NCBI GenBank assembly: GCA_022376925.1
Contig: JAIOJX010000004.1
Location: 123,281,123-123,345,122 of the forward strand
Source of the DNA: Tragulus kanchil
Taxonomy: Eukaryota > Chordata > Mammalia > Artiodactyla > Tragulidae
Direction: 5' to 3'
DNA length: 64,000 bases
The position numbers were made by a program, and so were the translations under genes. The notes under the pieces are model-generated. The model saw only the letters and a list, made by a program, of their open reading frames with translations, was not told the origin of the DNA and made no database searches. Of this stretch, positions 36,317 through 47,935 are shown piece by piece (position 1 is the stretch's first letter; the number at the start of each line of letters is the position of its first letter).

Positions 36317-37087
36317 ACAGTGTGAAAGAAAACGTGTTTTAAAAGTCTGGTAGACTTTTTCTAACCCATGAATTGCCAAATGTTATATGAACTGAGTACT
36401 CATAGCTTCATAAACTATTGGCAAAAAAAACTTTGACGTTGAAAATTGGCAAAGAATTGAATCAAGTATTTTGTACTAGACTATACTAAATGTAAGCAAT
36501 TCACATTCACACTTGATTTTCTTTATGGTTCCCTGCAGAATGGAGGAAGGCACAGCTGTAAAATCTTCTGTTAGGTACTTAGAGTTGAGAACAAGAGTCC
36601 ACAAAATTTCCTCTGAACTATTCATTTCTTTCTTATTAAGTATTTTAAACTCTAGTACACTTTAAAAAATGGATTCTTGGTGCATTTAAAACACTCTGAC
36701 TAAAACAAAGGTGTAGTGAACACATCCAGTTACTTTAAGATGAATTTCATGTGAACTTTGCAGTGTCTTGGAGCAGTGTTTGCGGCACACATGGTCTGGC
36801 AGGGGATTTAACTGGATGCAGCCCTTGCGGACAGCTTATCTGTATGGCAATGTCAGGAAACAGAGTATGCAGTACTGCTAGCATTCAAGCGTCCTTTCTT
36901 TTCACCAAAACTTGCTTTTTGTTGTATTTAGTATTCATGGAACAGTTTTATTATCAAATGTATTTACTTCTGTTGTGGTCAAACATAATTAATCCTACTT
37001 ATGAATATTCAGGGTAATTAATCAATCATCCCTCTCCTCTTTCCTCTCTTCTCAATGGCATTTTATCTGGTGGATTCAGCTTACTAA

Positions 37088-37300
37088 GTGCTTTCCATGG
37101 TGGCTCAGATGGTAAAGAATCTGCTGGTAATACAGGAGACGAGGGTTCGATATTTGGGTCGGGATGATCCCCTGGAGAAGGGAATGGTGACCCACTCCAG
37201 TATTCTTGCCTGCAGGATTCCATAGACAGAGAAGACTGGTGGGCTGCCGTCCATGGGGTTGCAAAGAGTTGGACACGATCGAGTGACTAACACACCCAAA
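37088..37300 (+). mobile_element. Bov-tA SINE, near full length
   Basis: Landmarks are tttccatggtggctcagatgg, ggagacgagggttcgatat, cactccagtattcttgcctg and ggacacgatcgagtgacta. Its duplicate is at 38165-38377. Confidence 0.88.
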
Positions 37301-37404
37301 CACATACACACGGTGCTTTCCTATTATTTTACTTAATTCTCTTGGACAGAAGGCTCATACACTTTCCTATCTGAAACTTGCTCTCTTCTCCCATCAATGC
37401 TCTT

Positions 37405-37793
37405 AAAACTACCAGGAAGAAATAGAAACTATGAACAAGCCAATCACAAGCTCAGAAATCGACCTTGTGATCAAAAATCTACCCAAAAATAAAAGCCCAG
37501 GGCCAGATGGTTTCACAAGTGAATTCTACCAAACATTTAAAGAAGAGCTAATGCCTGTCCTTCTAAAACTCTTCCAAAAAATTGCCCAGGAAGGAACACT
37601 TCCAAACACATTCTACGAAGCCACCATCACCCTGATACCAAAGCCAGGCAAAGACATCACAAAAAAAGAAAATTATAGGTCAATTTCACTGATGAATCTA
37701 GATGCCAAAATCCTCAACAAAATCCTAGCAAACAGAATTCAGCAACACACCCAAAAGCTCATTCATCACAATCAAGTTGGGTTCATCCCAGGC
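37405..37793 (+). mobile_element. L1 ORF2 fragment, cut by duplication junction
   Basis: This is the first copy of the 5' end of the L1 described at 38482-41322. It opens with the same aaaactacca target site (near 37405) and encodes the [15 protein letters not shown] region of reverse transcriptase. It stops at 37793, where duplication 16 restarts. It is not a separate insertion if the duplication is an assembly error. Confidence 0.85.
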
Positions 37794-38164
37794 CCTGCAC
37801 ATCCAGTTACTTTAAGATGAATTTCATGTGAACTTTGCAGTGTCTTGGAGCAGTGTTTGCGGCACACATGGTCTGGCAGGGGATTTAACTGGATGCAGCC
37901 CTTGCGGACAGCTTATCTGTATGGCAATGTCAGGAAACAGAGTATGCAGTACTGCTAGCATTCAAGCGTCCTTTCTTTTCACCAAAACTTGTTTTTTGTT
38001 GTATTTAGTATTCATGGAACAGTTTTATTATCAAATGTATTTACTTCTGTTGTGGTCAAACATAATTAATCCTACTTATGAATATTCAGGGTAATTAATC
38101 AATCATCCCTCTCCTCTTTCCTCTCTTCTCAATGGCATTTTATCTGGTGGATTCAGCTTACTAA

Positions 38165-38377
38165 GTGCTTTCCATGGTGGCTCAGATGGTAAAGAATCTG
38201 CTGGTAATACAGGAGACGAGGGTTCGATATTTGGGTCGGGATGATCCCCTGGAGAAGGGAATGGTGACCCACTCCAGTATTCTTGCCTGCAGGATTCCAT
38301 AGACAGAGAAGACTGGTGGGCTGCCGTCCATGGGGTTGCAAAGAGTTGGACACGATCGAGTGACTAACACACCCAAA
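38165..38377 (+). mobile_element. Bov-tA SINE, duplicate copy
   Basis: This is the same element as 37088-37300, in the second copy of duplication 16. It lies about 105 bases upstream of the L1 insertion. Confidence 0.88.
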
Positions 38378-38481
38378 CACATACACACGGTGCTTTCCTA
38401 TTATTTTACTTAATTCTCTTGGACAGAAGGCTCATACACTTTCCTATCTGAAACTTGCTCTCTTCTCCCATCAATGCTCTT

Positions 38482-41322
38482 AAAACTACCAGGAAGAAAT
38501 AGAAACTATGAACAAGCCAATCACAAGCTCAGAAATCGACCTTGTGATCAAAAATCTACCCAAAAATAAAAGCCCAGGGCCAGATGGTTTCACAAGTGAA
38601 TTCTACCAAACATTTAAAGAAGAGCTAATGCCTGTCCTTCTAAAACTCTTCCAAAAAATTGCCCAGGAAGGAACACTTCCAAACACATTCTACGAAGCCA
38701 CCATCACCCTGATACCAAAGCCAGGCAAAGACATCACAAAAAAAGAAAATTATAGGTCAATTTCACTGATGAATCTAGATGCCAAAATCCTCAACAAAAT
38801 CCTAGCAAACAGAATTCAGCAACACACCCAAAAGCTCATTCATCACAATCAAGTTGGGTTCATCCCAGGCATGCAAGGATTCTTCAACATCTGCAAATCA
38901 ATGTGATACACCATATCAACAAACTGAGAGCCAAGAATAACATGATCATCTCAATAGATGCAGAAAAGGCCTTTGACAAAGTACAGCATCCATTTATGAT
39001 AAAAACTCTTCAAAAAATGGGCATAGAAGGAACTTATCTTAACATAGTGAAAGCCATATATGAGAAGCCCACAGCGAGCATTATCCTCAATGGTGAAAAA
39101 CTCAAAGCATTCCCTCTAAGATCAGGAACAAGACAAGGGTGTCCACTTTCACCACTCTTATTCAACATAGTCCTGGAAGTTCTAGCAACAGCAATAAGAG
39201 AAGAGAAAGAAATCAAAGGAATCCAGATTGGAAAAGAAGAAGTCAAACTCTCTCTATTTGCAGATGACATGATATTATACATAGAAAATCCCAAAGACAC
39301 TATTACAAAACTACTAGAGTTAATCAGCGAATTCAGCAAAGTCGCAGGATACAAAATCAATATACAGACATCACTGGCATTCCTATACACAAACAATGAA
39401 AAATCAGAAAATGAAATCAAAGAGGCAATCCCCTTCACCATCGCAACCAAAAGAATCAAATATCTAGGAATAAACCTGCCCAAAGAAACGAAAGAATTGT
39501 ACACAGAAAATTACAAGACACTCATGAGAGACATTAAAGAAGAGTTAAACAGATGGAGAAATATTCCATGTTCCTGGGTTGGAAGAATCAATATTGTGAA
39601 AATGACCATACTACCAAATGTCATCTATAGATTCAGTGCGATCCCTATCAAACTTCCAATGACATTCATCACAGAACTAGACCAAAGAATAACACAGTTC
39701 ATATGGAAACACAAAAGACCTCGAATAGCCAAAGCAATCCTCAGGAAGAAGAATGGAGCTGGAGGGATCAGCCTCCCCAACTTCAGACTCTACTACAAAG
39801 CAACAGTCATCAAGACAGTATGGTACTGGCACAAAAACAGAAATATCGACCAATGGAATAAGATCGAGAACCCAGAGATAAACCCACGCACCTATGGGTA
39901 CCTTATTTTTGACAAAGGAGGTGAACATATAAAATGGGACAAAGACAGCCTCTTCAACAAATGGTGCTGGGAAAATTGGACAGCTACATGCAAGAAAATG
40001 AAGTTGGAACATACCCTGACACCATGCACAAAGATCAACTCAAAATGGATTAAAGACCTAAATGTAAGGCCAGAAACCATCAAACTCTTAGAGGAGAATA
40101 TAGGCAAAACCCTCAAGGACATCAATCAAAGCAAGATCTTCTCTGACCCACCTACTAGAATAGTGGAACTAAAAAGACATATGAACATGTGAGACCTAAT
40201 GAAACTTAAAAGCTTTTGTACAGCTAAAGAAATTACAAAAAAGCTGAACAGACAGCCCACAGAGTGGGAGAAAATCATAGCAAATGAAACAACAGACAAA
40301 GAATTAATCTCCAAAATCTACAAGCAACTCAGACAACTCAGCACTGGAAAAACAAACAACCCAATCAAAAAATGGGAAAAGGACCTAAACAGACACCTCT
40401 CCAACGATGACATACAGATGGCCCAAAACCACATGAAACGATGCTCAACTTCACTAATAATTAGAGAAATGCAAATCAAAACTACAATGAGATATCACCT
40501 CACGCCTGTCAGAATGGCCATCATCCACAAATCGACAGACAATAAATGCTGGAGAGTGCGGAGAAAAGGGAACACTCCTGCATTGCTGGTGGGAGTGTAA
40601 ATTGATACAGCCTCTATGGAAGACAGTATGGAGATTCCTTAAAAAACTAAAAATAGAAGCACCATATGACCCAGCAATCCCACTCTTAGGCTTATACCCC
40701 GATGAAATCAAAACTGAAAGAAGCACCTGTACCCCAATGTTCATTGCAGCTCTCTATACAAGAGCTAGAACATGGAAGGAACCTAGATGCCCATCGACGA
40801 ACGAATGGATCCAAAAGCTCTGGTACATATATACAATGGAATACTACACAGCTGTAAAGAGAAATGCAGAAGAATCAGCCCTAATGAGGTGGCTGGATCT
40901 AGAAAGTATCATCAAAAGTGAAGTCGGTCAGAAAGAGAAGGACAAATACAGTATATTAACACATATATATGGAATCTAGTAAGATGGTGATGATGGCACA
41001 TGCAGTGAAGCGACAGAAAGACAGACATGGACAGTGGACATATGGACATTGTGGGGAAGGAACAGTGGGTGAGAGGCGTAAAGGAAGTAGCATGAAGGCC
41101 TGTACTATCATAAGTGAAGAAAATAGCTCTAGTCATTGCTCTGTGAGAAAAGGGGATCCTTCAGGGGTGCTGTGTGATGGTTGGGAGGGGTGGGAAGGGG
41201 GGGGATATACATATGACTAATCTGAGAACATACATATCTGTAAACAACAAAACTCTGTAAAAGTTAAAAGTAAAATAAAGGTTTAAAAAAAATAAACAAA
41301 TAAACAAACAAAAAAACTACCA
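38482..41322 (+). mobile_element. 5'-truncated L1 with target-site duplication
   Basis: The insertion is about 2.8 kb. The ten bases aaaactacca occur at 38482-38491 and again at 41313-41322, right after an A-rich tail (41284-41312). The 5' target reads tt/aaaa, the L1 endonuclease preference. The body starts inside ORF2 and runs through the reverse-transcriptase and C-terminal regions and a 3' UTR (about 40980-41283) ending in aataaa-type A-rich sequence. Few disabling changes suggest a fairly recent insertion. It lacks ORF1, the endonuclease domain and the 5' UTR, so it cannot move on its own. Confidence 0.9.
38492..40979 (+). pseudogene. L1 ORF2 (reverse transcriptase and C-terminal region), broken
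   Basis: The frame opens at the [15 protein letters not shown] region. It breaks near 38890, where about four bases are missing relative to the usual L1 sequence (caaatcaatgtgatacacc). It resumes in the frame that stays open from 38903 to 40192. That part holds [24 protein letters not shown] and the catalytic FADD motif (residues 119-122 of the frame). A TGA at 40190-40192 replaces what is normally a Trp codon; the same frame then continues from 40193. A further frameshift near 40555 moves the remaining C-terminal part ([11 protein letters not shown] to YSILTHIYGI) to the frame ending at 40979. Confidence 0.88.
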
Positions 41323-41767
41323 TGACTACTGATAGGGCTTCTTGGGTGGACAGGTGGGAACACTATTTTCCCTGGTGTTTATTCTCTGGCTAGAGAAGGG
41401 AAAGTGCCATGGCAGCTCCAGCAGCCCCATGTTCTAACTGGGTAGCCTGATGGAAGGTGAAGGAGGAGCATCATTCCAAGACACACACTCACTGCCCTGC
41501 AGGATAACTGACTTAGGAAATAGAATTGCCATAGTTTCATTATTAAAAATATATTCTGTAGAGTTTTAATATGTCAAGGAAACAATTAGCACTAAATTCA
41601 GTAAAATTTTTTTTGTTTGGTTGAAGTAGGGGGACATCTTAGATAATATAATTAAATGATTAAAATATAAAGCAAGAGGATGTGCAATAATTGGAACCTC
41701 CAGTAGGAATGTAAATTGGTATAGTCACTGTAGGCAAATGGTTTAACCATGCCTCACAAGTTAAATG

Positions 41768-41950
41768 GGGCTTCCCAGGTGGTGCTAGTGGTAAAGAACC
41801 TGCCTCCCAGTGCAGGAGATGTAAGAGATCCCTGGGTCGGGAAGATCCTTTGGAGGAGGGAGAATGGCAACCCACTCGAGTACTCTTGCCTGGAAAATCC
41901 CATGGACAGAGGAGGCTGTCAGGCTACTGTCCGACACATCTGAAGTGACT
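41768..41950 (+). mobile_element. Bov-tA SINE inside an older L1
   Basis: The head ggcttcccaggtggtgctag is followed by ctgggtcgggaagatccttt, caacccactcgagtactc and the tail near 41940. The older L1 resumes after it. Confidence 0.85.
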
Positions 41951-42377
41951 AGCATGCACAAGATGAACACAGAGCTATCAAATGACTCAGCAGTTGTGCT
42001 CTGAGATACGTACCCAAGAGAACTGAGAATATATGTTCATGCAAACACTTGTACAGGATGTTCATAGCTGCATTCATACACATAATAAAGTAGAAACAGC
42101 CCAAATGCTTATCAACTGATGACAGACTAAGAGCAAAGTGTGGTAAAATTATGTAATAGAATATTATTCAGCCATAGAGAGAAAATACTGATGCGTGCTA
42201 CAATGTGGACAAACCTTGAAAACATTTTGCTAAGTGAAAAAATCAGACACAAAACACCCATAAATTATATGACTCTATTTAAATAAAATTTTCAGAATTG
42301 GAAAATCCATAAAGACAGAATGCAGATTAGTAGTTTATAGGGAGTGAGGGAGAGGGAAACTGGGAGTCACTAAAAAT

Positions 42378-42512
42378 GGGTTGCCATTTCCTTCTCCGGG
42401 GCAACCCACTCCAGTATTCTTGCCTAAGAAATCCTAAGGACAGAGGAGCCTGGCAGACTACACTCCATGGGGCTGCAAAGAGTCAGACACGACTGAACAA
42501 CTAAACAAGTAA
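42378..42512 (+). mobile_element. Bov-tA SINE 3' part inside an older L1
   Basis: The phrases caacccactccagtattcttg, gacagaggagcctggcag and gtcagacacgactgaacaac identify the 3' part. The preceding gttgccatttccttctcc phrase looks like a reverse Bov-tA piece, so the 5' edge may be a small rearrangement. Confidence 0.75.
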
Positions 42513-42779
42513 TGGGTGCAGGGTTTTATGTAGAAGTGATGAAAATATTCTTGAGTTAGACAGTGGTGGTGGTTGTACAACACTGAGTACACAAAAAGCT
42601 ACTTTAAAATGGTTAGCATTGTTAATTTTATGTTATATAAATTTTATCTCAGAACATCTATCTAAAATATGTAAAGCAAAAATTATAACCAACACTAACA
42701 CTTACTACATATAATTTCAATTTTATTTCTTGTCCTCTACTGAGCAGTCACTTTTTCAATTTAAAAATCCCTATCATGA

Positions 42780-43972
42780 CATAAAGCAAGATCTTCTATG
42801 ACCTGCCCTCTAGAGTAATGCAAACAAAAGTAAACAAGTGGGACCTAATTGAACTTGAAAACTTTTTCACAGCAAAAGAAACTATAAGCAAGATGAAAAG
42901 ACAACCCTCAGAATGGGAGAAAATGATAGCAAATGAAACAACTGACAAAGAATTAATTTTCAAAAGATACAAGAAGCTCAGACAACTTGAACATTGAAAA
43001 ACCAAAACCACCAATCCAAAAATGGCAAAAAGATCTAAACAGACGCCTCTCCAAAGAAGACATACATATGGCCAAAAAGCACATGAAAAGATGCTCAACG
43101 TCGTTCATTATTAGAGAAATGCAAATCAAAACTACAATGAGATATCACTTCACACCAGTCAGAATGGCCATCATCAAAGAATCTACAGACAATAAATGCC
43201 GAAAGGGGTGTGGAGCAAAGGGAACACTCTTACATTGTTGCTGGGAATGTAAATTGATATAGGCACTATGGAAAACAGTATGGAGATTTCTTAATAAAAA
43301 CAGAAGCACCAGTATGACCCAGCAATCCCATTATTAAGCTTATACCCTGATGAAATCAAAATTGAAAGAGGCACCTGTATCCCAGTGTTCATTGCAGCAC
43401 TCAATACAATAGCTAGAACATGGAAGCAACCTAGATGTCCATGGACAAATGAATGGATAAAAAAGCTATGGTACATTTATACAATGGAATACTTCTCAGC
43501 CGTAAAAAGAAATGCAGAAGAATTAGTCCTAATGAGGTGGCTAGACCTAGAACCTATTATACAAAGTGAAGTAAGTCAAAAAGAGACAAGTGCAATACAC
43601 TAGCACACATATATGGAATCAAGTAAGATGGTAATGATAACACATGCAAAGAAGTGATAGAAAAACAGATAAAGAACAGACTTATGCACATTGTGGGGAG
43701 TGAACAGTGGGTAAGAGGCATGGAAAGAGTAACATGGAAACCTATACTAACATATGTGAAAGAGATAACTATTGTTGGTGCACTGTGGGAATAAGGGGTC
43801 CTGCAGCAGGGCTATATGATGGCTTGGAGGGGTGGGATAAGGGGACAGGGATGGGGGCAGAGGAGGGAGGGGTCAGGGATATACATATGACTAATCTGGG
43901 ATTATACGTATCTGTAAACAACAAAACTCTGTCAAAGCAAAAAGTAAAATAAAAATAATTGTTAAAAAAAAA
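42780..43972 (+). mobile_element. L1 3' end, copy A
   Basis: The ORF2 C-terminal region is recognisable ([42 protein letters not shown], then WYIYTMEYFSAVKRNAEE). It is followed by a 3' UTR and the usual aacaaaactctgtcaaag end plus an A-rich tail near 43955-43972. Several stops and frameshifts are present. It is 5'-truncated. Confidence 0.85.
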
Positions 43973-44772
43973 GAAATCTACAGACAATAAATGCTGGAGA
44001 GGGTGTGGAGAAAAGAGAACACTCTTGCACTGTTGGTGGGAATGTAAGATGATACAGACACTATGGAAGACAGTATGGGGATTCCTCAGGAAACTAGGAA
44101 CAGAACCACCATATGACCCTGCAATCCCACCATTATGCATATACCCTGAGGAAATCAAAATTGAAAAAGACACATGTACCCCATTGTTCATTTCAGGACT
44201 ATTTACAATAGCTAGAACATGGAAACAACCTAGATGTCCATTGACAGATGAATGGATAAAGAAGCTGTGGTACATATATACAGTGGAATATTACTCAGGT
44301 CATAAAAAGAAATGCATTTGAGTCAGTTCTAATGAGGTGGGTGTATCTAGAACCTATTATACAGAGTGAAGTAATTCAGAAAAAGGAAAATAAATATTTT
44401 ATACTAACACATATATATGGAATCTAGAAAGATGGTACTGATAAATGTATATGCAGAGCAGCAATGGAGAAACAAAGATCAGACTTTATGGACATTGTGG
44501 GGAGGGAGGAATGGGGGAGATACATGGAAAGAGTAAACATGGAAACTTACATTACCATATGTAAAAGAGACAAGCAATGTGAATATGCTGTAAGACCAAG
44601 GGAACTTACACAGGGGCTATGCAACAACCTGGAGGGCTGGGATGGGGAGAGAGATGGGAGGGAAGTTCAAGTTGGAGGGGTCCTGGGTATACCTATGACT
44701 GATTCAGGTTTATCTATAGCAGTAAACAACAAAACTCTGTAAAAGTCAAATAGTAAAAAAGAGAAAAAAATC
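43973..44772 (+). mobile_element. L1 3' end, copy B, directly after copy A
   Basis: This starts at aatctacagacaataaatgc, immediately after the A-rich tail of copy A, and continues through [20 protein letters not shown] codons to a 3' UTR ending aacaaaactctgtaaaag plus an A-rich tail. It is a separate, more diverged L1 in the same orientation, truncated further in. Confidence 0.85.
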
Positions 44773-44784
44773 CTTATGATAAAT

Positions 44785-44980
44785 GTGGGCTTTCAGGTGG
44801 TGCTAGTGGAAAAGAACCTGCCTGCCAAGAGATTTGGGTCCGATTCCTGGGTTTGGAAGATCTCTTGGAGTAGGACATGGTAACCTTGCCTGGAAAAATT
44901 CCATGGACAGAGGAGCCTGGCAGGTTACAGTCCATGGAGCCACAAACAGTTGGACACGACCAAGCACACAGAACACATCA
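44785..44980 (+). mobile_element. Bov-tA SINE
   Basis: The element begins gggctttcaggtggtgctagtgg and continues through gggtccgattcctggg, attccatggacagaggagcc and ggacacgaccaagcac. It lies directly behind the tail of L1 copy B. Confidence 0.85.
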
Positions 44981-45051
44981 TTAATTGAGGCATGCCACTG
45001 TCACAAAATAGGGATCTGTGACTCACTGCACAGAAGGTATTACTATAGAGG

Positions 45052-45215
45052 GACTTCTCTGGTGGTCCGGTGGTTAAGTCTTGCCTTCCAGTGCAAGAAG
45101 CATAGCTTCTATCCCTGGTCAGGCAGCTAAGATCCCTCATGCCTCATGGCCAGAAAACCAAAACATAAAACTGAAGCAAAATTCTAACAACTTCAATAAA
45201 GACTTTTAAAATGCT
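45052..45215 (+). mobile_element. CHR-type SINE
   Basis: The head gggacttctctggtggtccgg is followed by cttctatccctggtcagg, ctaagatccctcatgcc and an A-rich tail ending near the aataaagacttttaaaatg phrase. Its duplicate is at 46154-46310 and lacks seven bases near its start. Confidence 0.8.
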
Positions 45216-46153
45216 CCACATCAAAAGAGATATTACACACACAAAAAAGACTAATAGATCTGTGGTCATATGAAATTGTTCCAAGTGAAACTGAGCTGAA
45301 GCACTTGTGAATGAGGCTGTCAGGTTCTCTTGAATGAAATGATCCAAATTCCTGGAAATAGGTGGCTGGCAAAGGGGCTACAGTCAGAATTAGCACATTG
45401 TATGAGATCTCCTGGGAATTAAAAATAATGTGGATGACTTTAACTGACAATTTACGGGATCACTGATTTCGTTATCTGGGTACTGGCTTTTTAAAAGGTC
45501 CCCAGCAATTTTAAAGAAAAGTAGAACTCCAGAACCACTGACTTTTATCTTTTTCCTTCTGAGCCCAGAAAGCATCCTCTTGTTCCCACCACTGGAGCCT
45601 CTTGTCTGGTTCTCACACACAAGTTCTTTGCCAGGAACAAGAGGAAAAAGTACATATGGGTATATTCTCATCCAAGCCTAAAAGTACAGCCGTGCTTTGC
45701 CAAAGTCAAGACTCTGTCACTGAAAAACACGAACCTCCTAAAGTCTCAGAGGAGCCTTCTATCGCCAGAAGAAACCAACTGATGAATGAATCTTTATTTT
45801 CCCTGCCTTGTAATTTTGTCCAGGCCATTTAATTCTCACTGATGATGATGGAGTCTCCTATGTAATTTCATTTCTAAGATGTGGAGTTTCAAAGGCAATA
45901 AAACAGGGTCTTTTGTAATGACCACACCAAAGCTTTTAAGTTTTGGATTATAGGCACATTCAACATGCATTCATTCATTTGTCCACTTATCCAACAATCA
46001 CTGAACACCTGTTTATATGCCAGACTGCAGCTTAATTAACATCATCCCTTGCTGGAATGGTAAACTTGGTCCAAGGATGATGCACAGCAGACGATTTTGG
46101 ATCAAGAGGCTACATCTGGTGGTCCGTGGTTACAGAAGGTATTACTATAGAGG

Positions 46154-46310
46154 GACTTCTCTGGTGGTCCAAGTCTTGCCTTCCAGTGCAAGAAGCATAG
46201 CTTCTATCCCTGGTCAGGCAGCTAAGATCCCTCATGCCTCATGGCCAGAAAACCAAAACATAAAACTGAAGCAAAATTCTAACAACTTCAATAAAGACTT
46301 TTAAAATGCT
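46154..46310 (+). mobile_element. CHR-type SINE, duplicate copy with 7-base gap
   Basis: This is the same element as 45052-45215 in duplication 17. It reads ggtggtccaagtcttg where the first copy has ggtggtccggtggttaagtc. Confidence 0.8.
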
Positions 46311-47491
46311 CCACATCAAAAGAGATATTACACACACAAAAAAGACTAATAGATCTGTGGTCATATGAAATTGTTCCAAGTGAAACTGAGCTGAAGCACT
46401 TGTGAATGAGGCTGTCAGGTTCTCTTGAATGAAATGATCCAAATTCCTGGAAATAGGTGGCTGGCAAAGGGGCTACAGTCAGAATTAGCACATTGTATGA
46501 GATCTCCTGGGAATTAAAAATAATGTGGATGACTTTAACTGACAATTTACGGGATCACTGATTTCGTTATCTGGGTACTGGCTTTTTAAAAGGTCCCCAG
46601 CAATTTTAAAGAAAAGTAGAACTCCAGAACCACTGACTTTTATCTTTTTCCTTCTGAGCCCAGAAAGCATCCTCTTGTTCCCACCACTGGAGCCTCTTGT
46701 CTGGTTCTCACACACAAGTTCTTTGCCAGGAACAAGAGGAAAAAGTACATATGGGTATATTCTCATCCAAGCCTAAAAGTACAGCCGTGCTTTGCCAAAG
46801 TCAAGACTCTGTCACTGAAAAACACGAACCTCCTAAAGTCTCAGAGGAGCCTTCTATCGCCAGAAGAAACCAACTGATGAATGAATCTTTATTTTCCCTG
46901 CCTTGTAATTTTGTCCAGGCCATTTAATTCTCACTGATGATGATGGAGTCTCCTATGTAATTTCATTTCTAAGATGTGGAGTTTCAAAGGCAATAAAACA
47001 GGGTCTTTTGTAATGACCACACCAAAGCTTTTAAGTTTTGGATTATAGGCACATTCAACATGCATTCATTCATTTGTCCACTTATCCAACAATCACTGAA
47101 CACCTGTTTATATGCCAGACTGCAGCTTAATTAACATCATCCCTTGCTGGAATGGTAAACTTGGTCCAAGGATGATGCACAGCAGACGATTTTGGATCAA
47201 GAGGCTGGGCCAGTTCCCTGAGAGAGAACCAGCCTGGTCATTCTTAATAACTTTTGCTCTGTGGACATTCTCCCGCTTGGTGTAATTACTCCCACCACAT
47301 GTCTGAATTCTTAATTCTTTATTCAGATTTTTGAAATGTTTCATGTATGTATTCCTATTTCCATAGAAGAATGTCCAATATGGCAAATGCAAAGATAAAT
47401 ATGGTATACACAGCCATGGCTTCCAAATACAATGACAGAACATTTTTCTATAAATACTTATGTACCTATTTCTCAGGAACATAGCTTGTCA

Positions 47492-47519
47492 TTCTTGTGT
47501 GTGTGTGTGTGTGTGTGTG
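47492..47519 (+). repeat. GT microsatellite
   Basis: A run of about 12 GT units, in single-copy sequence, so usable as a locus marker. Confidence 0.9.
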
Positions 47520-47574
47520 AATTTTTAAAGGTACTTACTACTGCAGCAAGGCAGCTGTGTCACACTTCATTTTT

Positions 47575-47745
47575 CTAAACCAAGAGTTCTTAACTAGGGC
47601 TGATTTTCCTTCCCAGTAGATGTTTGCTGGAGACATACTGGATTGTCATAGCAGGTTGAGGCCAGAGATGCTGGGAAACATCGCACAGGGCACAGAATAG
47701 TCTCCACCACAAAGAACTATCTGGTCTAAAAGTCAATAATGCCCT
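47575..47745 (+). mobile_element. MER20-like hAT DNA transposon relic
   Basis: The order agttcttaactagggctgatt, tgctggagacatactggattg, gaggccagagatgctgggaaac and acaaagaactatctggtc follows the MER20 pattern. Confidence 0.6.
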
Positions 47746-47935
47746 CTTCTAAACAAATAATTAAGACCATTAACTTACAAAGTAGTCCTCCAAAATTTAG
47801 ATAGGTACCCAGAATGGAAAAGGCTAACATAAAAATTGAAATCTAAAAAAAAAAAAAAAATTGAAATCTCCCACCTCCTCTACTCCCTTGCCCATCTGAA
47901 CTTTTTTTTTGTGCTCAACAAAGAAAAAAGTCCCT

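Larger units (their letters stand above)
34823..36918 (+). repeat. Duplication 15, period ~1,044 bp
   Basis: Bases 34823-35872 repeat at 35867-36918, with a six-base microhomology (tgcttt) at the junction. Copy 2 has two extra G near 36803. Each copy contains a full Bov-tA SINE. Confidence 0.92.
36721..38870 (+). repeat. Duplication 16, period ~1,077 bp, cuts an L1
   Basis: Bases 36721-37793 repeat at 37798-38870, with a c/t mismatch near 36914 and 37991. Copy 1 stops inside L1 ORF2, so the 5' part of that L1 appears twice and only the second continues. Confidence 0.92.
41650..42720 (+). mobile_element. Older L1 3' end, interrupted by two Bov-tA SINEs
   Basis: The pieces 41660-41767, 41951-42377 and 42513-42720 read together as a diverged L1 3' end: aggaatgtaaattgg, then tacccaagagaactgagaatatatgtt, tgtacaggatgttcatagctg, agaatattattcagcc, then the aacactgagtacac and tttatctcag tail. 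The interruptions are Bov-tA elements. It is much older than the neighbouring L1s. Confidence 0.65.
45030..47206 (+). repeat. Duplication 17, period ~1,100 bp
   Basis: Bases 45030-46111 repeat at 46132-47206. Copy 2 lacks seven bases in the head of a CHR SINE. The spacer 46112-46131 resembles that same SINE head. Confidence 0.92.

Noticed and set aside
39034..39504. 156-codon open frame on the minus strand
   Set aside because: It is the antisense shadow of the L1 ORF2 reverse-transcriptase region.
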